A stretch of DNA of 64,000 nucleotides from Chrysemys picta bellii (Eukaryota; Chordata; Testudines; Emydidae): the NCBI RefSeq assembly GCF_011386835.1, contig NC_088796.1, positions 86,821,968-86,885,967 on the forward strand, in the 5' to 3' direction. Below are positions 44,411-56,800 of this stretch, one piece after another. The translations under genes were made by a program, and so were the position numbers. The notes beneath the pieces were generated by a model. It worked only from the letters and a program-made list of their open reading frames with translations, did not search any database and had not been told where the DNA came from. Each line of letters begins with the position of its first letter. Position 1 is the stretch's first letter.

Positions 44411-44698
44411 AGTAGGATGCCCATGGAACAATTGGATTGGGAAACCTGCATCATATGACGCTGTGCCTGCCCCATGAGGAATTGCAAACCCTTCCCAAAG
44501 CAGCCTGCGGCCAGTTGCACCGTGGGATAGCTACCACAATGCACTGCTGCCTTTGCCGTTGCAAGAACTGCTAATGTGAATGCGCTCCAGCATCACAAGG
44601 AGCACAATGTGGACATGCAACAGCAGTTTAATTCCAGCATTTTAATGGAAGTGGTATAACTTGTGGCACAGAAACTTGCCAGTGTAGACATACCCTTA

Positions 44699-45834
44699 AT
44701 GAAGGGTATGTCCAGCTACTGCGGAGTGCCCTCAGACTTTCACAAGTGGAGTATATCTTCACAGTGACATCCATTGGTGACACATACCATGCCCTGTGTG
44801 ATTCCTTTGTGTCCTGCTAATTGTGTTTGTTTGGGGTTTTTCTTCTAATAGTGGCAGCACTACCTAAAGAAAAGAAAGAAAGACAGACTGAGCTCCATCC
44901 CAGTTCAAAGATAAGCAGGTCACTCATCATCATGAGTCTTACTAGATATTCTATACAGTGTTAAAGTATTGGAGTTATTTGTATTACAGTGGCACACAGA
45001 AACCTCAACCAAGATCAGGATCCTCTTTGTGCTGGTCACTATCCATACATTTAGTAAGAGACAGTCCCTGCTTCATAGAGATTACAATCTAAATAGGCAA
45101 GACAGAAAGAGCAGGAGGGAAAAACAGAGGCAAAAGAAGTGAAATGACTTGCCCAAGGTCAGTGGCACAGTTGTGTTAGCCAGTCCAAGTACCAAGCCCC
45201 AATCCAATTTCCTGGCCATTGGATCACATTGCCTCTGTTCATACAACAACCACCACTCTCTGATAATCCAGAGAAGACCTGAAGCTTGAGATTTGAAAAA
45301 TAAAACCATTCAGGGCCCAGGACCATCCGAGACTGTGGGATCTAGTGAACATATCATCAGGAGTGAATTGGGAAGGGGATTCTTGGGAAGCAAAACTATG
45401 CGGGGAGAGGGGTAAAGAACAAGAAGACTCACCAGATCCAGGCCAGATGACTAAATTTAAAGAAGCAGGGTAGATAATTTTTAGAAGGGCAGTCAAAGAT
45501 TTTGGAGGGAGTGGTAATATCTGAAACTAACAGGGCTTGGATGTGGTTCATTTGAAGGACTAAGATTCAGGACTAGTGTTATTTTGAACTGGCCCATTCA
45601 TCCCTACTTATTACACCTGTGTTCTCTGAAAGGCATCACCACTCTTGTGTTGGTCCACCTGTTGCACATACACATTAAGGGCCCCATTTTACAGAAGTTG
45701 GTCTGCAGGATAAAACCTTAAGTCTTTGGGACCAATTTTCAAACTTGGTCAACCATTTTGCATCAGAGTACTCCAATCATCCCTCAAGCATCTGTTTGAG
45801 CTCCTAAATGTATAATTGTGCACCCTAAGTTAAC
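44699..45834. other. non-coding, with an antisense MIR/L2-like remnant
   Basis: About 45000-45240 contains GAGACAGTCCCTGCTT and TGACTTGCCCAAGGTCAGTG, the reverse complement of MIR-type CORE and tail sequences. The rest shows nothing. Confidence 0.5.
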
Positions 45835-45836
45835 TA

Positions 45837-46684
45837 CCATATATACTCGATCATAAGCCAGTTCATTTATAAGCCGACCCCCCGCCAAGATGGATAAGTA
45901 AAAATGGAAAATGTTTATGACCCATTCATAAGCCGACCCTATAATTCAGGGGTCAGCAAACTTTGGCTCCCGAGCCATCAGGATAAGCCGCTGGTGGGCC
46001 GACATGGTTTGTTTACCTCAAGCGACATGGTTTGTTTACAGGCATGGAGGTAAACCTAAGTAAACAAAGAGTCCCGGCGCGCCAGCTGCTTACCCTCACG
46101 GGCCGGGACAGCAACTGATGGGGAAATTTTGGTGGGGGAGAAGCTGGGGGTCAGGGGGGTAACCCCTGAGCTCACCACCTACATGACCCCACCCCTCCCC
46201 ATCCCATCCCTATCCACCTTATCTGGGGAGGGGCAGGGGAGGATGTGTCTGGCCTGGCTGGAGCTGCTCCGGCAGGCTGGGCAACGTGGCTGCAGCCTGC
46301 TCTGGCAGGCCAGACCAAGCAGTGTGGCCGCAGCATGTTCCAGCAGGCTGGGCCAGGCAGCACGGCCGCAGCATGCTCCAACGGGCCGGGCGGCACGGCC
46401 ACAGCCTGCTCTGGGGGCAGGGCCAAGCGGCACGGCTGCAGCCTGCCAGACCCGGAGCTGCAGCTGCTTCAGAGGCTGGGGGGAGAGCAGCGTGGCCAGA
46501 AGCGGAGAGACTCTGGCCCCGCCTCTTCCCTTCTGGCTGTGCTGCCTCTCCTTGCTCCCTCTGTTGGGGGGAGGAGGGGGCTGTGTCCCACCTCTCCCTC
46601 TCTATACCTGTTCATAAGCTGACCCCCCTCTCTGGTGCTTCCTTTTTTACTAAAAAAATTCAGCTTATGAACGAGTATATATGG
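45837..46684. mobile_element. mariner-type MITE, 848 bp, GC-rich interior
   Basis: Left end CCATATATACTCGATCATAA and right end (reverse complement) CCATATATACTCGTTCATAA are near-perfect inverted repeats flanked by TA (45835-45836 and 46685-46686). The terminal parts carry repeated CATAAGCCGACCC. The interior has five degenerate ~38-bp repeats at about 46279-46450 (cores GGCCGCAGCATG and CAGCCTGCTCTG). A decayed hAT copy lies at 45957-46116. Open frames across the GC-rich part are composition artefacts. Confidence 0.85.
45957..46116. mobile_element. decayed hAT-type MITE inside the mariner-type element
   Basis: A left end CAGGGGTCAGCAAACTTTGG is a typical hAT terminus. The right part, read in reverse complement, gives GCTGTCCCGGCCCG and GGGTAAGCAGCTGG, mirroring CCCGAGCCATCAGGATAAGC. 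GGTTTGTTTAC occurs twice. The right end and duplication are not clean. Confidence 0.6.
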
Positions 46685-46735
46685 TACCGTTTCTTTGGGG
46701 GCATTTTATAATCTGTGCAAGACCACCGCTGAGTA

Positions 46736-46854
46736 GGGTGACCAGATGTCCCAATTTTATAGGGACAGGCCCGATTTTGGGGTCTTTTTCTTATACAGGC
46801 TCCTATTACACCCCATCCCCGTCCCAATTTTTCACACTTGCTGTCTGGTCACCC
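46736..46854. mobile_element. short TA-flanked MITE, 119 bp
   Basis: GGGTGACCAGATGTCCC at the left and (reverse complement) GGGTGACCAGACAGC at the right, with TA at 46734-46735 and 46855-46856. The interior has ATAGGGACAGGCCCGATTTT. Confidence 0.85.
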
Positions 46855-46856
46855 TA

Positions 46857-49746
46857 CAGCTGAGAGTTACACAACACCCCAGTGAGCATTAAACAGCCCT
46901 TATTTTGCTCAAACCTTCTCACATCCTGCAAACAGCACTTGTTAGAACAATCCCAAAGATTCTTCTGGGCTGATGCAACAACTTCACATGGGGCCTGATC
47001 TGAAGCCCATTCAAGGCTATGGAAAGATGCCAATTGACTTCAATGGGCTCAGAATTAGGCCCATTGCACCTAAAGGGAAAGTCTCAATGCAGACAGCTGT
47101 GCTATGTGTAGCTTACAAATATTATAACTTGTTGTCTGTGTACAGCACTTTTACATGTCTAGAAGTTTGCTGTCTGCAGCTGCTGGCAGCCATTTTGAGC
47201 AGCAGATTTCTGTGCAGTCTGCCACGGAGAGGACACACACAGTGTGTTCTCACACAGAGATGTTACTTTTGTTCTCGCTTGACTTGCTGTTTCTCAATAT
47301 AAAGTAAATGTCATCATACAGTTTGCTCTTTGTTTATGAGTAAACATAACCACCCTTTCCACCACTGCTTATTACTGCAATCCAGCCAGTTTACCCCCAG
47401 GACTTTCCTCACAAACCCAATCTCTCCTAACCATTTGCTGACTTACTTGTGAAAACAATGTGCATGGCCTTGGCTCAGCCTGCCTAAAGAATGCCTACAC
47501 CTTCCTGAGAAGTGTACTTTAATCCCCTTCTCCCTCCTGCTTGAAAACAGGGCTTTGCTTTATCCCATCATTCTTCTGTCCACGAGAGCTGAGTGAAGTA
47601 ACCTTGGTGGCAGGAGTCACTGTTAGGTGAAGTTCACTCTGGGAGCTGAGTGCATTGTTTCTCTGACCCTCCTGACCCCTCACTGCCTAGGAAATGAAAG
47701 GCACAAATCCACAGAACAGTCTAATAATGACCTGTCAACATTCACTTTGGAAAATAAAGCTGTTTTTGAATTGTAGGAGTGGGGAGCACTTTAAGGAACT
47801 GAGTTCTACCATTTTAAAACTGAGACAGCATCTCAGAAATGGCAAACAGTAATCAAATGTTTAAAGAAAAATTCTTCTGATCCTGGGATGAGACCTTAAT
47901 ACCAAATTCCATCACAGAACAAATTTTTATGGACAAACTATAAAGCCCTTTGAAACTAGGGGTTTATAAGGGGAATGCTGATACAGATTTATCCATGGCC
48001 AGGGAAGAACAGCACTCCTATGATTACTGAATACAATCTATAATCTGCATGGCGCTCTGAGTCAAAAGGAAAATGAGAGGCTTTGCATAATGTTGAAAAT
48101 CAATCAGGGCTTTGATGTCGCTCTAATCCTACACTATCTCATAGTTCATTTCATGTCCAAATAATGTGTCATGTCATTTAAGATTATTGTAATTAGAAGG
48201 AATGTATCAGAACCCAACAGGAGAAAGAATATGCTCTTTATTTGATTTGATTTACTTAAATTAAATACTGTTTTTTCAAAACATATAAGCGGCATCTACT
48301 GTTTTAGTTGGTGTTTTTAAAGGAAGAGGTGGTAGTCTATTAAAGGAAGTAGTCTATTCATAAAGAAAAGCAAACAGAAAGCAGCTTGTATAATCTTTGT
48401 ACTGTTTGCAGGTTATTAATATGCAATGTATGCATTGAAAGTCAAATCCTGGGGCAGCCTACATGCCCACAGAATTAACTTCAAAGCCAAGGCTCAGCTG
48501 TGCAGGAAGCCAATAGCAGTGGAGATTCTGTGCTGTGGGGCCAGGCACCATGCTATGCAATTACAAATGACATCTCAGTTGATAGCCTGAGCTTCCACCA
48601 CCACCAGAAGGAGCTATGTGGACAGGCATGCAATGTGGTTGACCAATGGGACCATGCAATACTTATTTAGATTTAAAATGAAGCCATCTAGTCAATGCTC
48701 CAGGCACCCTAATGCATCATCAATAATACAATCCCAGCAGCATTAAAGTAATCATTTCAAAAGAAACTCAGCCAGCCAGAGGCCTACTGAAACTCCTTTT
48801 CCCCGCTTCATCTTTACCGGAAACTACAGATGTATGGGAATACTAAGATTCAGTAACACAAAAGCCCTATATACAGTGTAACAGAGAGCATTGGCTATTC
48901 TTCTCAATGGCCTGCATTGCAGCCTGTGGCCTTGGTGTGCGGACGGCTTGGCTGCTTGTAAACTAAGGATTCTCTTCCCTACCCCCTGATATTTTCCATG
49001 CCCTGCCGGACTCTTATTACACAGGGCTTTGCCCCACTCTTAGGTTTCACTCTGTGAAACTTCGCAGTTTCAGATTGCAGAGATCAGTGGTACAAGGCTT
49101 TTTCTTAATTTCAGTTCACACAGGTTCACAACCCGAGTCTTGGGTTCAAATGAACCCAACAGGACAGGTTTTCTAGTCTAGCCAAGCTGTGCTCATACTA
49201 AGACCAGGAACAGATATGATTATAAGCTACCTGTGTGCTCCCCTGATCTCAAGGTCAGCAGGAAGCCTAGCTACTCCAACCTTATGCCCAGCTGTCACAG
49301 CCTAAACAGGCAATTCTGGCAGTCAAATATCAACCAGTGACAGGGGTGTCCCAGCAATGGCCAGTTTGCCAAATCTCCTACATCATCACCTGTAGACCAG
49401 TGAGTGGGGTAGAGGGAAGATATAGAAGCCAGTACAATGGCTACAGAAGAATTGCCCTATTCAGACAGAATCCTCACAAGTGGGGTTAAATTGGGTTTAT
49501 AGCTGCTTTAAGCTGCCATAAAAGTGCCTAGCACCTAATTCATATAGGTTATTTAGGTCCCAAACTCCAAGCAAACATCAGCTATGACCACTCCACCTGG
49601 CATTCCCCACCCCTCAGCTGAATCAATCTAAAACCGCCTACTTTAGCAAGCTCCTCTCCTTCTCGCCCCCCAGCCCTTGAAAAGCACAAATCAGCCCAAG
49701 CACAGTCAAAAGTTAGCCCAGGCCTTGCAAAAACATTTGAAGAAAT
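46857..49746. other. non-coding stretch
   Basis: About 46975-47070 is an old repeat with CAATTGACTTCAATGGGCTC. The remaining sequence is single-copy in appearance, without gene signals. Confidence 0.45.
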
Positions 49747-49749
49747 TTA

Positions 49750-50694
49750 GGCCTTGTCTACACTGGCAAGTTTCTGCACAGTAAAGCAGTTTTCTGCACT
49801 GTAACTCCCGAGGTGTACACACTGCCAAGCCACTTAGTGCGCAGAAACTGTGCAGCTACAGCACTGTAAAAAACCACCCCAACGAGAGGCGTAGAGCTTT
49901 CTGTGCCAGGTGTACAGAGCCATGGTGCCAGTGTAGACACCCTGGTCAATTACAGCGCTGAGATTGGCCTCCGGGAGGTGTCCCACAATGCTTGTTCTGG
50001 CCTCTCAGGTCATCGGTTTGAACTCTACTGCCCTGCCCTCAGGTGATTAACCATCATCCCCACCCCTTAAATTCCTTGAGAATTTTAAAAGTCCTCTTCC
50101 TGTTTGCTCGGTGATGCGTGCAGTGGTCTCAGCGCATCTTTCCAGGTGGCCATGCCTGCTCCATGCACCAGGCGATCCCCGACTTGGGGCAATGCCGAGC
50201 TGCTGGTCTTCATCAGCATTTGGGGAGGAGGCTGTACAGTCCCAGCTGCGCTCCAGCCATAGAAATTATGATACCTACGGACAGATTTCACGATGCATGA
50301 CAGAAAGGGGCCATGACCAGGACACATTGCAGCGCATGGTCAAAGTGAAGGAGCTGCGGAACACCTACCACAAGGCGCGGGAGGCAAACTGCAGCTCCGG
50401 TGCTGTGCCCACGAGCTGCCGTTGAAAGATGATGCCGAATGTGGACAGAAGCACAGGGATCGCTGGGATGCAAAGCAATGCATCATGGGGCTTTGGAATA
50501 GGACACAGGATGCCCTGCGACCCCTTCCATCTTCCCACAATGCTTAGAGGCAGAAGAAGAAGAGATGCTCTGTGGGATAGCTGCCCAGAGTGCACCACTC
50601 CAAATACCACTGCAAGTGCAGCAGTTTCCCTTCAGTGCTCTCTGATCGGTCCTGTAATTGTCGGCGCTGTAACTCTGCCAGTGTAGACAAATTC
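49750..50694 (+). mobile_element. Harbinger derivative carrying a Myb/SANT gene remnant
   Basis: Ends GGCCTTGTCTACACTGGC and (reverse complement) GAATTTGTCTACACTGGC, flanked by TTA at 49747-49749 and 50695-50697. The 945-bp element keeps a 5' region (including TTGGCCTCCGGGAGGTGTCC, as in the 3142 element) and part of the Myb/SANT gene but no transposase. The element at 43287 is a relative. Confidence 0.88.
50152..50425 (+). pseudogene. broken Myb/SANT-like gene of a Harbinger element
   Basis: An ATG at 50152 (context GCCATGC) starts MPAPCTRRSPTWGNAELLVF, matching the start of a Myb/SANT domain. A one-base deletion near 50225 moves the rest to another frame, which continues EEAVQSQLRSS, MTERGHDQDTLQ, MVKVKELRNTYHKAREAN to a stop at 50423-50425. 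Compared with the protein at 3524 (MERGHNRDLEQ, VKVKELRQAYQKTKEAN) it is a diverged homologue of about 90 residues, cut where the acidic middle would begin. Confidence 0.8.
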
Positions 50695-50827
50695 TTAGTG
50701 AGCTTGGCAACAGTTTTGGGTAGGTAACAAAACCAAATTGCACAGTTTTAATCACTATGCTTACTCAGGTAGTTCTTTTCCAGACACTGTTTTATGGGAC
50801 AACAATATTATTAATAAGACTACTTTT

Positions 50828-51320
50828 TAGTCATGGGTATTTAGAGTGAAAGTCACGGACAGGTCACGGGCAATAAACAAAAATTCATGGCCGTGACCTG
50901 TCCTCGGCTTATACCTGTGACTAAATCTTGCAGGGGGGACAGGACTGTGGATGAGGAGGGGGCACTGCGGCGGGTGCATCCAGGGTGAGGCGCACCTGGG
51001 GCCCACGGCACCAGCTGCCTGGGGCTGCAGGGCCAAGGACCACTGCTGGGGCCGCCTGAACAGCGGCTGATGTGGCTGGCCCGGGGCCACCCGAGCCACA
51101 GCGACTGGCTGCAAAGCCTCTCCAGCAGTGGCTGGCTGCAGAGCCGCTCCAACAGTGGCCGGTGAGGCTGTCCCTAGGGCCATCTGAGCAGCTGGCACTG
51201 GAGACAGCTGTGTGGACGGCCCTGGGGTCAGCCACACTGGCCACTGCAGAAGTCACGGAGGTCGTGGAAAGTTACAGAATCTGTGACTTCCACGACCTCC
51301 ATGACAGACACAGAGCCCTT
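50828..51320. mobile_element. hairpin-ended repeat with GC-rich interior
   Basis: At the left, GTCACGGACAGGTCACGG and its near-complement CCGTGACCTGTCC (50921 region) fold around an AT-rich loop. At the right, GGAGGTCGTGGAAAGT and ACTTCCACGACCTCC fold the same way. Between them lies CTGGCTGCAGAGCC-type GC-rich sequence. No TSD was established; family not identified. Confidence 0.5.
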
Positions 51321-52139
51321 GAGACAGTTCTGTGCAAAGCAGCTAAATAAACCCACCATGATTTATACATTTAGAAGATATATGGTAACTTATACACATT
51401 GATCCAAACTAAATCTGCAAAGAAGACTCAATGTAGGCATCTGTTTGGGGAACTGAGTGAAAATTTTCATTGTTTATTATCTTTTGCCAAGCCAGTTCAC
51501 TCACCCCAATTATTTTCATGCTAAATGGATTAAATCAGGAAGCTGTTATCACTGGGTAGAGGCTGTTTTATGCAGCCCACAACCATCGTCCTTTACAAAT
51601 AGGTTATGGACATCACAAATTATTCTTATAATTAAGCTGACCTTGATCTCCTTTTTTATAACTTCATTAAACTCAAGCTCAAGGGAATGCAAATAAAAGT
51701 CTCCAGCTCCTCAGTACAAATGAGTTAAGACATACTTGGGTCCATCTGGGCCATACCTACGCTAGAAAATTTTACAGATAGCACTTTTGCCAGCACACAG
51801 CTTCCACCATTGCAATGTCAGCCAGGAGAGCATTCAGAGTCACAAGTCAGGCTCAGCATGGAACCAGAAAGCTCAGAGTGTGGCCAGACCAAGAAGTGAT
51901 TTACAAAAAGAGTTAGTAAAATGTTTCCTGAATCTCACACAAAGGATTTGGCTTTGCACTCAAATGTGGAGGTGAAGGTTCTTATTTTATCCAGATTGTT
52001 TCTCCCGCAGCTACTTGGAACTGTTGAGTTTGCTACCACTAGACTAAAGGTTACTCTATTTGGTCAGACTCACATTTACAGAGGGGAGCAGTCACCCCAC
52101 ATCAGTCTCATTGAGGGGACTGGAGTTGCTTCTGTGCTA
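51321..52139. other. non-coding, with a possible MITE left end
   Basis: About 51749 reads GGCCATACCTACGCTAGAAA, similar to a decayed Harbinger-type left end; no right end was found. Nothing else. Confidence 0.35.
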
Positions 52140-52365
52140 CATTGGTTAGTCCTAGAGCTAACTGGAAAATTGATTTATTTATTTTTTAACGTGGAAAATT
52201 TCAACTTCTCACCAAAGCCCCAACGCCCAACTTCATTTTTTGGCCAGAAAATTGAACAGTTTTGAGGAAAGGAGACACTTGGGGTGGGATGAGGGGGAGA
52301 GTTAATTGAAAAGCCAATCTTCCATTGGAAAAAGTTTTGCTGGAAAATTTTCAACCAGTGCTAGT
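52140..52365. repeat. AT-rich dispersed repeat, copy 4
   Basis: CTAGAGCTAACTGGAAAAT at one side and TTCCATTGGAAAAAGTTTTG with TTCAACCAGTGCTAGTTAGA at the other match the family at 17910-18318 and 25445-26025. Confidence 0.55.
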
Positions 52366-53525
52366 TAGAGCAGCTGACTCAAAATCACCTGATTGGCCCA
52401 TAAACTTAGTTACAGACAGCGCGTACACCTGTTAGTAGAGGAGATGCATTACTGAATAATCAGCCCATTTTCCAATTTCAAGGTATGGGAAGAAATAAAT
52501 GGTTGTCGCACAATGTTCACAGGCTAGCTGACCAGCTGCTACATCTTTTAAATATTTATTTGCACTAATGGCCAAGATTTTCAGAAGTGACTAGTCATTC
52601 TGGATGCCTCCATTTTTGGGTGGCCAACTTGAAATACCTTTAGAAGGGTGCTGATAGTCAGAGGATGTTGAGGTGCTAAGTACTTTCTGTAAGTAAAGGA
52701 CCTTTTAAGGAATCTCAAGTTGAGCACCCGACAAATGAATCACCCAGAATCACTATGAAAATCTTGATCGGTCTCTTTTTAAAAGGTAAATTTAGTGCTT
52801 ATGAAGGCGTGGACTTGAGAGGCCTGAAAAATAAAGTTCTTTCTCCACAGAAAAGTTAAAGCATGGACAGCAGCCCTCCAAGTTTCCATACCACACTGTC
52901 GATATTCTTAAACCCTGAGTGACCAACCCATCGGCACAAAAGGGTGCCTTCATTTCCACATCCATTTAGTCTTTAGCCTCTATTCTGAGGCTGGCAATAA
53001 GAATACCCTGGGCCATCTTGGCTTCTGGTTTGGTGATGGGGACACCTGCCCACTAAGGAATGATACAAAAAAACCCAACCCAAAGATGATACAACACTTC
53101 AGTCACTGTCCCGTGACCTAAAACCAGAAGGTCCCCACAGCTCTTTGCCAGTCATATGAGCCAGGATGCCTGCCAAAGCCCTATGCACCAGCTCCAATGA
53201 AAATAACGTAAAACTTCTATGAAACCATGTCAGTCTCGGGTCACTGTCTTTTCAAAGATTCCACATTGTTTGATTTGATTTGAAGACTTATGTCAGACTA
53301 GCCAATAGCAAATTACTTCTTAGTCCAGCCCAATCCAGTGCAGTCCTTACACAGCAAGCTGTAACAGGTAGAGGCAAAAAAGGAAATGTGTGTTGGAACA
53401 AGCCACCTCTAGCAACTCCTTAGTCACATGAGCAGTTCTCACTCACACAAGGGTTTCTATTGGCTTCAGTAGGACTCCTCATATGAGTTTTCAGGCTCAG
53501 ATCTGTTCTTTGGAACGACTGAATA
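52366..53525. other. non-coding, with an old dispersed repeat
   Basis: About 52565-52770 (GCCAAGATTTTCAGAAGTGA ... GTTGAGCACCCGACAAATGA) resembles a decayed amniote repeat also hinted at near 20850-20935. No gene. Confidence 0.4.
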
Positions 53526-53528
53526 TCA

Positions 53529-53823
53529 GGGTACGTCTATACTTACCCGCTGGTTTAGCGGCCAGCAATCAATCTTCTGGGATCGATTTATCGCGTCTTG
53601 TCTAGACGCGATAAATCGATCCCGGAAGTGCTCGCCATCGACGCCGCTAATCCTGCTCTGCGAGAGGAGTAGGCGGAGTCGACGGGGGAGCCTGCCTGCC
53701 GTGTGTGGACCCACGGTAAGTACTTTTAAGTTCAAACTAAGATACTTCGACTTCAGCTACGTTATTCACGTAGCTGAAGTTACGTATCTTAGTTCGAACT
53801 GGGGGCTTAGTGTGGACCAGGCC
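53529..53823. mobile_element. Harbinger-type MITE with two internal hairpins
   Basis: Ends GGGTACGTCTATACTTA and (reverse complement) GGCCTGGTCCACACTAA, flanked by TCA at 53526-53528 and 53824-53826. Inside are two palindromes: GATCGATTTATCGCGTCT against its complement (53579-53621) and AAGTTCAAACTAAGATACTT against its complement (~53729-53800). Low decay suggests a younger copy. Confidence 0.88.
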
Positions 53824-53826
53824 TCA

Positions 53827-56800
53827 GACTTGCCGTTCAGATATATATCCTTCCTCTCAGCCCAAGATGAGACTAAAACTCAGCCCACTGAGTCTGGCTG
53901 TGGCCCTGTCTCAAAACCTGGTGAACGTCAGCCACAAGTACTGAATAAAGCAGACTTCCCAGAGATAACTGGGAGGGGCATGACTATTGTGACAAGAACT
54001 CTATCCATGTGGTATCAGTCCCTGGCTCCCACATGTGCTGCTGAGGCTCCCTCTGTTGCTTTGCTGCAACTGCCTCTGATACATCCAGATTGTTTTCCTG
54101 AGTGAGAGTTGAGCATTCATCCTGGCATCTCTTTGGAGAAAGTGGCACTTGCTTCAGTGACACTTCTCTAATGCAAAATACACCCAGTTAGGATGGAGGG
54201 GCCTACACTGTAATATTTTACATTGTTTGAACATGACTATGAAGAATCAAGTTAGCTGACATGATGTTGTGCATGATTTTTCAACCAACACAGACCGTTA
54301 GGGTTTAATCACAATTAGCTGACATGATATGGAACATGACTTGTCCTGGTCTATATACAAAGTTATGGTCAACATCATGTCAACTAACTCAATTTTTAAC
54401 AACTGTGATCTGTCTGTAAAGTTTTATAGTGAAAGACTACAAAAAAAAAAAAAAGACTCAGTGACATAGGTGATAGATGTAAGAGTTAATGACTTTATAT
54501 AATGCCTTCAATTCTTCTTTTCCTTCCTCCTTTTTTTCCTCCCAAAAGTTTTGCAGTTCACCTTTAGAAACTAATTTTAATTAAAGAGGAAACTACAACT
54601 TTTAATTAATTAATGTAGTACTCCCCGTGATGGTGCAGTAATAAGGAAAGTAATATAATATAATGTTCTGACATAATCTGCCTCTTTAGGACACTCTAAT
54701 CCTTTTTAATTGCTTTGTAAAGTGACTATGACTCATTGACTCACTTACTTTAAAAGGCAATTAGTAAAGTAGAACCCGACAGTGAATAACTGGAAGGTTC
54801 CTAATGCTACAGGCTAAATTATGCCACTCCCATTGTGAGTTTATTAGACTGGGGAGGGAGCACACACTGTCACAAGGACCAGGTACAATTTCTCTCCCCA
54901 TATTGTGGAGTGGGCTAGTGATGGGTACAGCGTTGACTAGCCCCAGAGAGAGAGAGCGAGAGAGAGAGAGGTGCTTAGCACATCCACCTCACCATCTGAG
55001 GATACCCACTACCTCTAGTCCAAGTAAACCCCTGCCAGTGTGCTGCTGCTCTTTCCCCAGGTCTTCTTCCAGGCCTTCTCACATGGCTTCAGCTGAGCCT
55101 TTCCTGTGCTTATTCCCTGATTCTCTCTCAACAAGGGATTGCCCAAGCCCTGGTCCCTATAGAATTTTACCCCCTTTTCCCTCTCCACCGGGTAGCACTG
55201 CTTCCCTCTTCCCAGCAGGCTTTGGTCCCAATTTATAGCGAGTTACCTGATCGCTGTACTACAAGTCCAATAACCTGGGAGGAAAACTCAGATGGGTGCT
55301 GAGCCTGATTTTCCTTTAAAGATCAAGCCCTCCATGTAACAAAACATTTCTGGGTGGCCACAAGCTTCCTCCCTTCTCTACACACTGGAATGGTTGTACT
55401 GTATGTTGGGCTTGCTACTACTTTTAAAGGCATAGTGCCCTCCCTACTTTGCACTGTGCTCCATCAGCCCACAGGAGGCATTATACCTGTAAAAGATATG
55501 CCTCCAAGGCACCATTGCTAAGATGATGTGCCCTTCTCTCCTCCCCTCTGTTTCTGCAGAGGCATAATTGAGCCCTATCCCAGTGGTCTTTGGGCAATGT
55601 TTCATTAGCAGGAAGTTCACTCATTTTATTTTTTGTCTGGTCCGTACATGACCTCTCTGTAGCACAGTCAGCTTTTGAAAAACAAGACATTTATACCTTC
55701 CATTGAAACTTGACTAGTATATTTATTATTCTGATCAATTATTAGTAAATATTCAATTAATTTTTGCTTGAATTTGCATTGTCCATAAAGCATCAACTGA
55801 TATTTAAATCACTGGTAAACATCAGCTCTCCCACAGAAAGTGAATGGGGTTTACCAGCTTTTCGAAAAGGTAACTTTAAGAGGCCTAAACAGCTTATGAG
55901 CATCTCTTTCCTTCAGAACCTAATTCTGTATAAGAAGCAATTTAAATGAGCTAGATTTTTATAAGGGGGGGGGGGGTTGCACACAGAGGCTTGCTATGTG
56001 AAAGGGGTCACCAGTACAAAAGTTTTTTGAACCACTGATTTATACAACTTATTTGCCAGCTACTGTTAATTTATAGATTTCTCTAACGATGCACATCACT
56101 TCACATACATTAATGACACTTCACAATACCACTGTGAGGCAAGCAAGCATTTTTATCCCAGTTTTACAGATGGGAAACTGAGGTACAGAAAAGTGAAGTA
56201 ACTTGTCCAATGTCAAAGTGGAAATCTGTATCAGAGCCAAGGACAGAACCCAAATTTCCTAAAATTCAGTCATAAGATCATCCTTCAATTGTTTGATCTT
56301 TTTGTGTTCTGTAAGCAGGGGCATGTCTTATGATTCTCTAGACACCAGTTGACATATTCAGAACATGTTCCACTTAAACTTCCTTTATACACTATGCTTT
56401 CATGCAAATAACTGGGTACAGCATGCAAAGTTTATGATTATAATGCAGCTATTAGAGTTTACATTTACATTGCTATTAGGCTGCTATTCCATAGCAATAC
56501 ACTGAATTGATAGTGTCCTTGGTAATAAATCCACACTAAAAAGGAGGGGGAAGATTAAATACTTTCTTAAGCAGTAAAACTCATTTAAAAAGCAAGTGCA
56601 TTAAGGGAATCTATTAATTCGTACTGATGGAGCTGAAATAATAATGAATGAGTTAACTATTGTGATGTAATTCTCTTGAGATTTAATCTATGCCTCTGAG
56701 AAACCACACTGGTTTCATACAACCAAGGAAATGGCAACATGATAATAGACCCCAACAATAGCAAAGTCAAGGGTTCCTGGTGCTAATTGTTTTGCTAGTC

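Larger units (their letters stand above)
43287..44695. mobile_element. Harbinger-derived element with two nested insertions
   Basis: Ends GAGCTTGTCTACGCAG and (reverse complement) GGGTATGTCTACACTGG, flanked by TTA at 43284-43286 and 44696-44698. The first ~230 bp follow the element at 49750 (TTTCTGCGCAGTAAAGCAGT; CCAGTGTAGACAC; TTGGCCTCTGGAGCTGTCCC), so both are one family. A MITE (43693-43957) and a hAT MITE (44235-44410) inserted later; without them the element is about 960 bp. The Myb/SANT coding part kept in the 49750 copy was not found here. Confidence 0.85.

Noticed and set aside
46129..46711. Several open frames of 109-162 codons, Ala/Gly/Arg-rich, on both strands
   Set aside because: All lie in the GC-rich repetitive interior of a mariner-type MITE.
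50827..51256. Ala/Pro-rich frames up to 136 codons
   Set aside because: They fall inside the hairpin-ended GC-rich repeat at 50828-51320.
54804..55238. 144-codon + frame rich in Ser/Pro
   Set aside because: It includes a (GA)n tract and pyrimidine-rich sequence; no start context, splice sites or domain.
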